Source of the DNA: Micractinium sp. NFX-FRZ
Taxonomy: Eukaryota; Chlorophyta; Trebouxiophyceae; Chlorellales; Chlorellaceae
NCBI GenBank assembly: GCA_029339195.1
Contig: JAPTJF010000231.1
Location: 1-64,000 of the forward strand
DNA: 64,000 bases
Direction of reading: 5' to 3'
Shown one piece after another: positions 31,763-43,491 of the stretch. Both the position numbers and the translations under genes were made by a program. The notes under the pieces are model-generated. The model was not told where the DNA came from, ran no database searches, and saw nothing but the letters and a program-made list of their open reading frames with translations. How positions within the stretch are numbered: position 1 is the stretch's first letter; each line of letters begins with the position of its first letter.

Positions 31763-33946
31763 TCAGACGTTATCTGCAAACTGACCGGCGACGTTGCCAG
31801 GAGGACTGCAGGGTGTGGGCGGGGGGAGAGGACGGGACACTGAAAACGGCGGGTGGGCCTTATCTCGCCACAGCAGGATCAGGCCGTCTCTGCCCGCCCT
31901 GCCAGGCAGTAAAACAACCGTTGATTTGCGAAGCAAGCAACCACACAGTTGGCTTGCCAAGCCGCAACCACACCGTCTGGTGAGACGCAAACGGTGCAAC
32001 AAGAAGGAAGGACTGCTTGCCTGTACATGCACACCACCAGGCCGCCCTGGGGGCACTGTGCAATGCCGCACCCAATTTGGGTCGTGCTCTGCACATGCAA
32101 ACAAAGTGGTGAGACAAACAGGCGGCCGGTGGGCTGGAACGCAGCGTGCTAGCAGCACGGTGGCACAGTCCGGGCTGTGCTGGCTGTGCGTGCTGCTGAC
32201 ACAGGCCGCACATGCAGGCTGCCTATGCAGGCAGTCAAGCCCAGCAGTGCCCATCCCCCTGCACCCACCTTCCAGACCACCTGCACGCAGTCAGGGGGTC
32301 AACATCAATTTAGTCAGACATTGAAAGAACTGTGCAATATACTCTCGGAAGCACCGGCAGCCGTGGGGTGCCTGTGGAAGCTGAGCAGGCACGGCAAACT
32401 GCCCGTCAGCTGGGTCTCCCCTTCGCTGCCGCCCGGCCCCTTGCCAGCCCAGCCCATTGCATGGCCCCCAGCCTGCCCTCTCCAACCCCAGCAGTTCTTC
32501 TGTTAGTGCAGACCCTTCTTTCCTCCCCGAGAAACGAAGCAACTGCCGGCCCACCTGAGTCCAGGACAGTGCCCCTGCAACAGGAACGGGAAGGGAGCCA
32601 TGGGCACACTCATGAGCGGCATGCAGCTCAGGCAGCTCCGCTGGTGGCCGCAGATGAGGCTGCCATTGCCGGGTGAAAACCACACCCTGTGGGGGGCTGG
32701 AGCACTCGTTTGATCCCACTGTGCCTTCAAGCCATGCCCAGCAGCATGCCGTGCGATGGGATGTTGCCGCTAAACAACCCCACTTGTTTGGAAGGCTGGC
32801 TTGAAGGCGGGGAGGCCAGAGGGCACGGCTTACCCTGCGGGGGCTGGGAGCCAGGCGGTGCGGAGGTGTACTGGCTCTTGCCGCCCAGCCATAGAGGGGT
32901 GGCTGCCGCGCAGGTGCTCCAACCGGTGCCAGCTGCCAGGTTCTCGCCATTCCCACTCCCCGACGGCTGCACAGGGGGACATGTTCAATGAAAGTGAAGT
33001 GAGCACACGTCAGAGAGAGGGAAGAGGCTCAACCACGTCTGCACAGGCTTGTCGTGCTTGCTTCCGAACAACCCCAGTTCAAGTGGGCGATGGTGAAGCG
33101 TGGGGGTCACGAGGGAGAGGGTGAGGTGGGGCGGGGCAGGGCAGGGCAGGGCAGCGGCACGCGGTCGGCAGGAACTCGGCAGGCCAGCCATGGCCAGGTG
33201 GCTGGAGGGCCCGCAGCATGCACCCATGGGCCACGTGCTTCAGGTCCAGCACCCAGCACCCGGTGTGCTTTACCACCCGCTCTGCAAGGATGCAAGCAGC
33301 CCCGCCCAGCCCACACAGGCCTGGCACCCTCACCACACCTTGAGCTGGCACTTGTCTGCCCACGCCTGCGCTGTCCCCGCCAGGTCCGCGCTCCAGCTGA
33401 GCGGCGGCGCGCCGCGCTGCTGCCTCTCAGCGTTGTGAGCATCCAGCACCGCCTGCGGGTCGGGGCAGCTGCCGCCGCCCAGAGCGGAGCCAGAGGCGGG
33501 GGCGGGTGGCCCGGCAGGGGCCGTGGTGTTGGCGGTTGGAGGCTCGGGTGAGGGCGGCGGTGCAGCAACGGCTTCGGGCTTTGGGGGCGGAGCTGGGGTG
33601 GGCGGCGAGGGAGCAGCCTCTGGCTGAGGGGGGCTTGTCTGGTTGCTTGCCGGCGCGGCGGCGGGCTGTGGCTGTGGCGGCGGAGCGCCGGCGGGCGGGC
33701 CGCCAGGCGCCGCTTGGCCGATGCTGGTGGGTCGCTGGGCGGCGGCTCCTGCGCCATGGACAGAAGGATAGTTTTTGCTGTGGTGGCGGCCCTTGCTGGG
33801 CTCCTGCTGGGCTCGTCCCGCACCGCGCAAACCGCTCACGCGCTGCAAAGCCCGCCCTCACCTCGTCCAAGAGCCAGAGCCAGGAGCGCCAGCGGCACCA
33901 GCACAGCCTCCAGGCGCAGTGCCGGACTGCTTGGACGCGCCATCAT
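31763..33946 (-). CDS. Secreted CAP/PR-1-like protein
   Basis: CAP (PR-1/SCP) superfamily protein, expected to be secreted. Seven exons: 33946-33862, 33748-33339, 32966-32834, 32574-32555 (20 nt), 32280-32269 (12 nt), 32088-32021, 31805-31763; 256 aa. Exon 1 codes a signal peptide (ALRLEAVLVPLALLALALG). A proline/alanine-rich linker follows to about residue 115. The CAP fold shows VLDAHNAERQQRG, LSWSADLAGTAQAWADKC, GNGENLAAG, WTQVVWK, IGCGIAQC, GGLVVCMY and PPGNVAGQF. The usual GHFTQ signature reads GALSWTQ, so the second histidine of the CAP pocket is missing, while HN and GENL are kept. The two micro-exons are needed to rebuild WTQVVWK. The donor at 32020 is GC. The start is the first of two adjacent ATGs. 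Confidence 0.9.
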
Positions 33947-34493
33947 GCCAAACAAGGTTGCTCAGTGCGTTGCAACCGGATTTGACCCTCTTCACAGCAA
34001 GCGCCACGTCAGCGCCATCCTGTTTCAGAATCGACGTCCTTTGGAGAGCACAGGAGGGTGGTGGCTGTGTCGTCTGGTCCATTCCAGAGATGGTGCCCAA
34101 CGACAAATCTCCATTTGGCTTGGATGGGAAGGATAGCTGTCGCCCAGCCCAGGCGGACAGACGCAAGCAATGCATCCGTCTCTTTGTTGGTGCATCAGCG
34201 TGTGTAGGCGACAGCAGTGTGTAGGCGACTGCGCATGCGGCGACCGGATCGCTGCAAGGGTGTTTGCATTCCAGTGTCGAGAAGCTGAGCGGGCACGTGC
34301 ACCAACTGGTGACCTTCTTGGGCTGGGCTGGGGGGCGCTGCTCACTTTCAATTGTGCAGTACCGCATATTGTGCAGTACCGCATATCGCTCCCCTCGAGT
34401 TTGGGCCGCCCTGCTGAGCACAACGAGCGCAAACCGGCCAAGCCCCGCCGCCAGTCCCCCTTGCACTCGCTGATTCAACCATGTATTTGCGAG
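33947..34493. other. Intergenic, promoter of the CAP gene
   Basis: Upstream of the CAP gene and downstream of the poly(A) signal of the glutamine-rich gene on the same strand. A direct repeat of GTGCAGTACCGCATAT lies near 34358-34388. No gene seen. Confidence 0.45.
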
Positions 34494-34498
34494 TTACA
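34494..34498 (-). terminator. TGTAA poly(A) signal, probably of the glutamine-rich gene
   Basis: First minus-strand TGTAA I found downstream of the stop at 36439. If used, the 3' UTR is about 1.9 kb. Confidence 0.4.
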
Positions 34499-36438
34499 CA
34501 TGAAACAAGAGAGACAGTGACACACAGCAGACCGAGACATGAGACGGAAGGGGAGACGCGTGTGGAAGGAGGCAGACAAGCAAGTGGTGTGTGTGTGTTG
34601 GCTGGGGGAGGGTGCTGAACCGTTCATTCATGGGAGGCAGGGCGGCAGCGTGCCAAGCTGGGTGCAGCAGGCGGGGGCGTGCGCGCGCGCCTGGAAAACA
34701 AAGGAAAACGAGGGACGGGGGGAAGCACGCAGCGGGTAGCAGGCAAGGGAGGTGAGTTTTTTTTTTTGGTGGCCTGGCGGCCGCTTTTCTTGGGGGGGGG
34801 GCGAAGGGGTGTGTGGTGGCGCTGAGGGGGCGGCGGCTGGGCGGGTAGCCAGCACGCCCCCCACAAAACTGGGGTGGCACCTGGTCAGAGATAGGGGAGA
34901 TACGCCAGAGGGGGGGAGGGAATAGGGGGCAAGTGCTTCGAAGCAAATGATGAAAGACGGCGCCGGGGGGGAGGGGGGTTCAGTCACACATGGCGAGATG
35001 TCTGGAGGGCCAACAGCAGGCGAGCGAGCAAGCACAAACAGGGTGGGGGAGCAGGGGACAAAACGGGACGAGGTGCGGAGCGGCGGGGACAGCGGGGGGC
35101 AAAGTGCGTTGGGAGGAGCGGGGGGGAGAGAAGCGGGTGGGGGGCGGGCGGGTGGCGTGTACATGCGGGCGGCAGGAGCGCCGGGCGGCAGGAGCGCCGG
35201 GCGGCGGGCTTGCGCGCTCCGGCAAGGGGGTGGGGGGCGTGCGGGGGGGAGAGGTGGGCGTGCCGCGGGGCGGCGGCGGCTCGCAGCGGTGGCGGCTGGA
35301 CAGAGGGCGGGGGGCGTGCACTTATCGCTGGCTGGGGGGGCGGAGCGCGGCCGCATGGGGCCGGCGGTCTGGGGTGCCCGGGGGCACAGCACGAGGAGCA
35401 GCAGGCAGCAGCAGGAAACATATGATGGCGATGATGATCCGGGAAAACGGTGTGAGAAGGGTAGTGTAAATCAAAGAATTGGGGGGTTGAAGAGAAAGCC
35501 AGCGGGAGGGAGGGGTGTTGAGAGGGAGGAGAGAGAGGGAGAGGAGGGGGGAAGGGTGAGGGAGGTACAGGGGGCGCCGAGGCGCGGCTGGGGGCGGAGG
35601 GCCAGCGGGGCGGCTCTTGTGGGAGGCGAGACGCACGCCGGGGCACCTCTCCCAGCATTGGTGCAGGGGCACCGGCATGGCTGCCGGCTGTCGGTTTCAG
35701 GCCTGGGGAGCTATCAAGGGGGTACAGAACAAATGGGGGCGCGGGGGTGGGTGGGAGAAGCTGGGGTGCAAAACAGGCGCAGTGGTGTGAGGTAGGTAGG
35801 AAGGGCGGGGCGGTGACGCTGCGTACAGGCTGCCGCGGGCGGGGCGCAGGCTGGCCGCCTCCTCGCGGGAGCCAAGCAGGGAGCAGGGAGGAGAAAAAAT
35901 GGGCCGCACGGCGTGGACGGAGGGCGGCCAAAAACTGGGGCGCTGATGACGTGGCACGCGACGCGACGTCGACAGGGGGCCGCAGCTACGTGGGCGGTGC
36001 CGCTGGCGGGCGCGTGCGGAGGCCGACCTAAGGGCAGGGGGCGTGCTGCTGCATTGCCGACAGCCCCTAGCTAGCTACTAACTCGGGTGGGTGAGGGGTG
36101 GGAGGGGTGTTGAGTAGAGGCATGCGTCCCTCTGGGCTCTCGATCGGGTGGTGCTGGGGGAACAAGAAGGGAGGAGAGGAGGGGAGGGGAGGAGACGGCC
36201 GCTTGATGGGTCGACAGTCATCAATCGCTGGGCGCTTTGCAGTGCTATGGGTGGGTGGGTGGGTAGGATCAAAGGGCCTGCGACCCGGCAGCGGGCGGAG
36301 TGGAGCGGCCGCTGCGGGCGGCATGCTCGGGCCCGGTGCCGGGCACATGTCTGCGCTACTCTTCTTGGGGCGGGTGTTGATGGGCAGAATGATGATGGCC
36401 AGTTCTGGGCGGCCTCCCTGGGTGCAACCGCTGCCTCT
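34499..36438 (-). other. Pyrimidine-rich stretch, probable long 3' UTR
   Basis: On the minus strand this 1.9 kb is dominated by C and T runs (G/A on plus), including C-tracts of eight or nine and a long T-run near 34757. It lies between the stop of the glutamine-rich gene and the nearest TGTAA. Open frames here encode only proline/serine strings with no splice logic or motifs, so I treat it as untranslated. Confidence 0.45.
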
Positions 36439-39400
36439 TCAGTGGAAGCCTGTGCCCAGGCGCAGGCCCGCCAGGTAGTTGCCAAAAGGATCGTTCCTGT
36501 CGCCCTGCAGGCAGGCGGGCAGGCAGGGAGGGAGGGGGCAGGGCAGGGGGCGGCGACCATCAGAACGGGTGGTACTTGGGAGGCGCGGCGGGCGCGGCAT
36601 GCGGAGCGCGCCACTGCCGGCAGCAGCAACTTGAGGAGCAGGCGCGCGGCTTGCCCCGGCTGGCCGCCCACCCACCTGGGCGTTGCCCCACAGGGAGGCC
36701 AGGTCGCCAGGCTGCTGCGCCTGCTGCGCCTGCTGCGGGCCGCCGGGCCCAGTTGCACCGAGGACGCCGGCGGGGCCGGGGGCGCTGCCCACGATGCTGG
36801 GGGGCGCGCTGCCGCGGCCGTCGCCGCTGCCCGCCTCGCCTCCCAGGCTCAGCTTGGCATCCAGCTCGTCCGGCAGCATGGCGCCGCCCCACAGGTGGTA
36901 AGACTCCCCCTCGCCGCCGCCTTCAACGCCGGGGTCAGACCTGCGGGAAGCATGGGGCGGACGGGTAAGGGTGAGCAGGGGAGGCTACATCTTGAGCGGC
37001 GAAACGTCGCCCAGCTTACAAGCAGTGTGGCAGCAAACTCGGACGGGCGTGCGCGCAGTGCAGCCAGGTGGGCGAGGCAGCAGGCAGCGTCGCTCTCCTG
37101 CCAGCCATGCAGGCGAGCAGTGCGGCTGCGGGAATCTGTACAAGGAGCTCACTTGGGGCGCTGAGGGGCATTGCCGCCGGCAGCAGCCGCGGCAGCTGCC
37201 GCCTCGGCCTCCAGCTCAGCCAGCAGCAGGCCCTCGTCCTCCCCGGTGGGGGGCGCGCCGCCAAAGAAGCCGTACTGCGAGGCGTCAAACTGGGCAGACA
37301 TCTGCTCAACCTTGGCACGCAGGGCGGCCTCGTCTGCGGGGAGGGCAGCAGGTGGGGGAGGAGGGCAGGGTGGGGGGGACCGGTGAGCGGAGTGGAGTGG
37401 ACAGAGGCAAGGAGGAGCGGATGCCCCAGGCATCGTGAGCGGTGGCATGGCGTGGCAGGGCAGGGCATCCCGGGGCACACAGAGTCAGGGTTCCTTCTGG
37501 CCACCAGAGCGCAACATCAGGCACCCCATGCAGGAGGCCATGCACATGTCCATGCACCCTGGTCGCCCCCACTCACCAATGGGCTGCTTGGGGGCGGCAG
37601 AGCTGGCCTCCTCAATGTCCAGAGGGAAGTCGTCCTCCTCCCCGCCAGTGGTGCTGTTCTGCTCAGAGGCGGCACGAGCCGAGGCGGCGCGCCCCTGCAC
37701 GCTGCCCGGGCCGCCACCGCCGCCGCCGCTCAGAGCGGCAGCCGGCGCTGAGGCGTGGGAGTGCGCGGGGGAGGCGGGGGCGGGCGGGGTGGGGGCGCCG
37801 ATGGAGCCGGGGCGGGAGGAAACAGAGCCGGGGTGGGCGATGGGGATGGAGGGCGAGGGGGCGCCGGGCTGAGCGCCTGCGGTGGGGCAGCGCGGAGGGC
37901 ATCAGATGGGTCATCGGGTGCAGCCCAGCGGCATAAGATGCCAGCGCGGGCAGTGCCAGGGCACACCAGGGCCCTGCCCAAATGCATCATACACGCACAA
38001 AGCCAAAACGCTCAACCGCCCGCGCACCTGGGGTGCCAGCACGCCCTCCCTCCATCTCCGAGCGGTGCGCCTCCGCCACGATCTTCACATCTGCAGGCGA
38101 AGCAGGCAGGGCAGACAGGCAGGTGAGCAATTGTATGATAGCCACAGGCAAGCAAGTCAGCAGGGCAGGCAGGCAGGCGGGCGGTTGAGGGGCGGACAAC
38201 AGCAGGCAGTGCACACATCAGCAGCAGCGGGCTTGCAGGCATCTGAAGCCGGCAGGTGAGCAAGCAGAACGGCGCTGCCCGGCCACACGCACCCGAGGCG
38301 CTCAGCCCGCCCAGCAGCCCAGCGTTGACGGCCGCCTCCACCGTGATGTTCAGCTGTGCCAAGGTCTTCCCAATGTCTTGCAGGGTCTGGATGGGGTCGG
38401 ACTGGCCGTCGCCGGCGCGGCCCGCCAGGCCTGCCAGTGCGGCGCCGGGGCCCGAGGGCAAACGCTGCACCTGCTGCTGGGGCGGCAGCGGGGGGCGCTG
38501 GCCGCCCAGCGCCGCCAGCAAGTTGGCCTGCTGCAGCTGTTGCTGCTGCTGCTGCTGCAGCTGTTGCTGCTGCTGCTGTTGCAGCTGCTGCTGTTGCTGC
38601 TGCTGCTGCAGCTGGTGCTGCTGCAGCTGGTGCTGCTGCAGCTGGTGCTGTTGCAGCTGCTGTTGCTGGGGAGGCGGGCGCTGCTGCATCTGGGCCGCAG
38701 CCTGCTGGGCCTGCCCCAGGATGGCGGCACCGTTGGCCAGGCCTGGGGGGCCGCCGCCACGCTGCTGCTGCTGCTGCTGCTGCAGCTGCAGGCCCAGGTT
38801 GGGGGGAAGGCCCTTGTGATGGCCGCCGCCCTGCAGCGCATTCAGCAGGGCTGCCTGCTGCTGGGCGTTCATGGAGCCGGCGTGGGCAGTGGGCGGGGCC
38901 ACAGGGGCAGCGGGCTTGTTGAGCAGGCCCAGCTGCTGCAGCTGCAGCAGCTGCTCTGTGCTGAGCCCGGTGCCAGCCAAGCTGCCGCCGTGCTGGGGCA
39001 TCCTCAGGCCTGCAAGGGAGGGACGGTGAGAGCGTGACAGGGGAGGCTGAGGAGAGGGCGGGAAGAAGCTGGCTGCCGGGGGAGCGACTGGAGGATGGGC
39101 GGAGGTGTGGGGTAGGAACCAGAGCCTGCAGCCAGGCAAGCAGCGCAACAAGCATGCAGCAGCACGCAGAGCATCATGAGTGCAGGACAGATAATTATAG
39201 CAGCAGCGTGCCGCGCCGCTCACCCTGAGCTTGCAGCGCAGCCTGCTGGCGCTGCATCGCAATCAGCGCCTCGCTCTGCAGCTGGGCCGGCGGGCGCTGA
39301 CCCAGCCCAGCGCCCTGCAGGCCATTGGCACGCAGCGCCTGGCTCAGCAGCAGCTGCTGCTGCGCCTGCCGGTTCGCAGCCACCCGGATCTCAGACTCAT

Positions 39401-40044
39401 GCAGCGCCTGCAGCGTCTGCGCAGTTGCAGGGTTGTTGCCGCCAGCAGCCAGCAGGGCAGCGGCGAACACAGGGCTGAGGCCGCCAGCGCCCCCCAGGCC
39501 GCCGCCACCGCCCTGGCGCATGCCCGCCGCAGCCGCCTGGTTCAGATTGAGCTGCTGCTGCAGCGCTAGGCTGTTCAGCTGCCCCTGCAGCAGCTGGTTC
39601 TGCTGAGAAACAGACAGGCCCTGTGCAGCACGGCTGAGAGCGTTGGCTTGGTTGATCAGCTGCTGCTGCTGCTGGAGCAGCGCCGCATTCTGCTGCTGCT
39701 GCAGCTGCAGCCCCGCCTGCTGCTGCTGCTGCTGCTGAAGCGCGTGCTGCAGCAGCGCCGCGTTCTGGCTCAGGCTGCCCAGGTTGGGCTGCTGCTGCTG
39801 CCCCTGGAGCGTCTGCACACCAGAGGGGAGGACACTAAGCACCTCAGCTCTTTGATAGGAGGCAGGTTGCCTGCGGCGAGGCAGGGTGCATGCAGGCGCA
39901 GGAGCACAGCATACATGCAGCATGGGACAGCGCACACAGCAGGGCCCTCGCTCACGTTACGCAGCACAGCTTGCTGACGGATGGCAGCCGCCTGCGCAGC
40001 TTGGGCAGCCTGGGCTGCAGCCTGCAGGTTGGCCAGGGAGGCCG

Positions 40045-40079
<35 letters not shown>

Positions 40080-40825
40080 GCTTGGCCGTATCCAGAGGGC
40101 GGCAGGCCCTGCTGCGTGCGCTGCTGCGCCGCCAGGTGCTGCTGCAGCAGCTGCTGCTGCGCGGTGCTAGCACCCGCGGGCAAGCCGTTGGGCAGGCCTT
40201 GCGGCGTGCCGCCGCGCATCTGCTGCTGCTGCAGCTGCTGCTGCTGCAGGTGAGGCGGCAGGCCGCCCTGCAGGCCTTGCAGCGGGTTGGGCGAGGGCCC
40301 GCCGCGCGACATCCCGCCGTCGTAGCTCTGGTTGAGGGAGCCCAGGGATCCCAGAGTGTTGGACGGGCCGGTGGAGGGAGGGCGCTGGAGGGCAGCACCC
40401 AGGAGGTCCGAGGGGTGGCCGCCGCCTCCGCCGCCGCCCAGCTGCTGTTGCCAGTTGGGGCGCGGGATGCCGTCCAGGCTGGACCACCCCTTGCCGCCAC
40501 CGCCACCAGCAGCACCCATGTTGCCGCCACCGCCGCCGGCCATCATGGCAGGGTCGCCGGGCTGAGGGACGCCGGCAGCCAGGCCGCTGAGGGTGCGGGG
40601 CGTGTTGGACAGCGAGCCAGCAGGGCTGGGGCCGGTGGAGGGTCCGCCGCCCAGCAGCTCCTGCTGCAGCTGCAGCTGAGTTTGTGGAGGCTGGCCCAGC
40701 CCGCTACTGCTGCCAGAGCGGCCAAAGCCTAGCAGCGACGCGTCGCCGCCGCCAGCGAGCATACCCGGCGGCGGGGCGGCACCCGGCGGCCTTGCCGCGG
40801 CTTGTGACAGCATATGGCCAGCCAC
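36439..40825 (-). CDS. Large glutamine-rich protein, start unresolved
   Basis: Not recognised. Eight exons with joining phases, 40825-39956, 39812-39224, 39009-38293, 38090-38028, 37876-37577, 37333-37153, 36940-36676, 36504-36439, give 1016 aa; at least one exon lies upstream, since 40825 follows a TCGCAG acceptor. An internal ATG at 40813 (MLSQAAARPPG) is an alternative start. The first 700 residues are Q-, G- and A-rich, prion-like in composition. Ordered-looking islands: TLAQLNITVEAAVNAGLLGGL then SDVKIVAEAHRSEME; AKVEQMSAQFDASQYGFFGG; SYHLWGGAMLPDELDAKLSLG; and NDPFGNYLAGLRLGTGFH at the end. FDASQYxFFG is also seen in plant PAT1 decapping factors, but nothing else supports that. Such Q-rich proteins are often transcription co-regulators or RNA-granule proteins; this is inference. 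Confidence 0.7.
38528..38665. repeat. Polyglutamine-coding CTG/TTG tracts
   Basis: On the minus strand CAG with interspersed CAA and CAC codons encodes Q runs separated by leucine and histidine. Similar coding tracts lie at 38760-38790, 39658-39740 and 40048-40080. Confidence 0.9.
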
Positions 40826-41502
40826 CTGCGAGACAAAGGGCGGCGGGAGGGCAGCAGACGGTCAGCAGCCAAACAGCACGGGCTGCTGGGCAACCCCAGC
40901 CCCCACCCAGCAGCAGGATGGCCGCCCCTCAGTGCTGCCCGGCCGTGCTGCCGGCCGCGCAGCCTATCACGGCGCACATGCGCAATAGCAGCGCCGGGAA
41001 GGGAGCCGAGGGCGGTGCGGGCCAGGCCCTCGCCTTGCAGAGCCAACCCGGTTGCTGTGAGCCCGCGCCAGCTTGTGCAGGCCCTGCTGTGAGCCGATAC
41101 AGCCACTCCAGGCAGTCTGACAAGCAGAGCGTGTTCTTGGTGCGGCTGATTAGCGAGACCAAAGCGCAGCGGAACCCTGTTCACCTGTGCGCCTGTGTCC
41201 TGCTCTCAAGCGTTGTGGTTGCTGGTGTTGGGCTTTCTGGTTCACTGGGAGACCATAAAACGCTGGCTGGGCGGCACGTTGCTGGCGAGCGAATCGAAGA
41301 CTTCTGTGGTGGAGACGAGGGGTAGACAGACAAGAAGAGCAGGTCCAAGAGAGAGGCGGGTGTTGAAGGGGAGTTCCAAGCTCCGCAGGCGCTCTTACGG
41401 GCAGCGGCAGCGAGGTAGGGTGGCCAGCATGGGCCGCATGAGGGCGCCCGCCGAGCTCCTTCAGCCCTACGTGCAATCGAAACCTGCTCAATCATTTATA
41501 CT
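40826..41502. other. Divergent region with an unplaced first exon
   Basis: Between the glutamine-rich gene (minus) and the RsmE gene (plus). The missing 5' exon of the former should lie here; the minus-strand ATG near 41429 followed by CCC|GTAAGA is a candidate, but its phase does not join directly to 40825. Confidence 0.4.
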
Positions 41503-43150
41503 ATGTCCTACAGAGCATCTGCCTGCCTGCGCTGGGCTGCCACTCAGGGCCATTGCCGACAGCCTGTTTCGGGAAGCTTTGTGCCCTCCCGGGCCTTGGC
41601 TGCCTGCATTACGCACTGCTCTGGGCATCCGTCAGTTCCGGTGAGCTTCCGAGTGCTGCAGGTGGCAGGGAGCAGGTGCAGGTGGCGGCAGCAGGCGGCG
41701 CCACGGGCCCTGCCCCACCACGCCTTGGCACCCTTGTCGTCCTTGCTTCTGCAAAAACTTGATCGCTGCCTCCATCTTCTTAATTACCCGCCTGTCGTAG
41801 GCGCCCTCCGCCTCCCGCCCGCCCCGCTTCTACGTGCCCTCCCCCCTGGCGGCCACCGCCGCCGGCTCGCTGCACCGCCTGCCCGCCGAGGAGGCGCGGC
41901 ATGCCACCAAGACGCTGCGCCTGAGGGAAGGCGACCGCCTGGAGCTGTGCGACGGCCACGGTTACACAGTGGTGGCGGAGCTGACGGCAGCTGACCGAAA
42001 CGGGGCGGTGGCGACCAGCCTCGAGTCACCGGTGCAGGTGGGTGGGAGCGGGAGGGCTGAGCGGGCGGGCAGTGGTGCTCTAGACAGGAGGTGGTGAGCA
42101 GGCGCCCCTCGAGCACCCGTCCTTCCTGCCTGCCTGCTGCGCCGGTTGGTACCAGTCTCAGCAGTACATCAAGCAACCTCCACTTTGGTCTTTCAATCCA
42201 ATGCATTGGCAGCCTGTTGGCACCCATTCGCCCGCTTGCTTGCCCTCTTTACGCATGCACTACCCACCCGCCCGCCTGCATTACACAAAGTGGCTACATG
42301 CCCATCTGCCTGCCTCTTCCCGCCCACCCACCTGCGTGCCTGCCCTCACCCACGCACCTTGCCCCCGCAGGTCTCACGAACCGGCTGGCAGTGGGAGGTG
42401 GCATGTGCGTGCGGCTCCCTCAAGGGAGGACGCTCAGACTGGCTGGTTGAAAAGTGTGCAGAACTTGGGGCAGCCACGCTCACGCCGCTGCTCACTGAGC
42501 GCTCGCCTACCATTGGCAGCGGCAGCGGGGAGGAGGGCCGGGCGCACAGCAGCACGCGCGCGGGCCGGAGAAAAGGTGCGCCAAAGCTGGCCGAGGCCAG
42601 GCCGAGCGTGCTACGTGCGTGCTGCCATGGCGCATTGCGTCCGCTTGCGGCTGTTGCTGCTGCTGTTAGCGTTATCTGGAGGCCAAGCATCTGCCAATTA
42701 CACCCTGCTGCCACGCTTGCAGGGGGCGAGGAAGCGGCAGACGGCGACGACGCTGCCTTTGCCGGTGGCAGCGGCAGCGGGCGGGAGGGGCGGTGGGCAC
42801 GTGTGGCAACAGCCGCCATGAAGCAGTGCCTGCGGCCGCACGCCATGGCCATCGCCCCACCCTGCAGCGTGCAGCAGCTGTGCATGCGCATCGCGGCGGC
42901 AGACACAGCGCTGGTCGGGGTCGCGGGCGCGCCACCGCTAGCCGCAGTGGCCGCCGCGCTGCCAGCGGGGGAGCGAAAAAAAGGCATCCTGTGCATAGGG
43001 CCAGAGGGGGACTGGACGCCACAAGAGCTACAGGCGCTGCTGGCGGCGGGGGCGCAACCGGTGGGGCTTGGGGAGCTGCGGCTGCGGGCAGAGACGGCGG
43101 CGGTGGCGCTGCTGTCGTATGTGCGGCTGGCGGCACCCGAGCCAGAATGA
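41503..43150 (+). CDS. RsmE-family 16S rRNA (uracil-N3)-methyltransferase, organelle-targeted
   Basis: SPOUT-fold enzyme; RsmE methylates N3 of the uridine equivalent to U1498 in small-subunit rRNA using SAM. Four exons, 41503-41640, 41801-42037, 42371-42575, 42723-43150, give 335 aa. Residues 1-46 are a basic/hydroxylated transit-peptide-like leader (MSYRASACLRWAATQGHCRQ). The N-terminal RNA-binding part follows (RFYVPSPLA, EEARHATKTLRLREGD, LCDGHGY). The catalytic part shows GSLKGGRSDWLVEKCAELGA, LLTERS, a disordered G/S/D insert, RVATAAMKQCLRP, then the knot motifs GILCIGPEGDWTPQEL and VGLGELRLRAETAAVALLSY. The usual GPEGG(F/W) reads GPEGDW and RLRTETA reads RLRAETA. Chloroplast or mitochondrial location is inferred from the leader and the bacterial origin of the family. 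Confidence 0.93.
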
Positions 43151-43235
43151 TGCAGCAGGGTGCTGGCAGCGTGTGACGCGATTTTGACGCGAAAGATGCC
43201 TTGTTGCTGTCCCACCGTTCTTCAGGGCGCACTTT

Positions 43236-43265
43236 CTTGTAAATGGCTCCTTTGTTGTTTACAAG
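43236..43265. terminator. Inverted repeat carrying convergent TGTAA poly(A) signals
   Basis: CTTGTAAA (43236-43243) and TTTACAAG (43258-43265) are perfect reverse complements with a 14-nt loop. The left arm has TGTAA on plus, 89 nt after the RsmE stop. The right arm has TGTAA on minus, 229 nt after the NUP93 stop. Confidence 0.75.
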
Positions 43266-43491
43266 GATCACACGGTTGTTGGTTGCCAGCGTTTCTTGAC
43301 GCTGTGCGCAGGCGTGTCGACAGACATTTGAAGGACGGGACAACGCATGCCGGGCTGCGAACAAGCAGTACAGCAGGGCATAAGGCACGGCAGCGGGTGG
43401 TACGCCTGGGTCGCGCCCACATACCCCTGCCAGCGTGCCACCCTGCCAGCCATCCTTCCTTGCCGCAGCCCTGCACTGCGCCCGGGTCCCG

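Noticed and set aside
34984..35931. Minus-strand 315-residue proline/serine-rich open frame
   Set aside because: It consists of low-complexity strings from C/T-rich sequence with no motifs or splice logic; better read as 3' UTR of the upstream gene.
37153..37333. Calling the glutamine-rich gene a PAT1 decapping factor
   Set aside because: Only a short FDASQYxFFG motif matches; position and all other regions differ.
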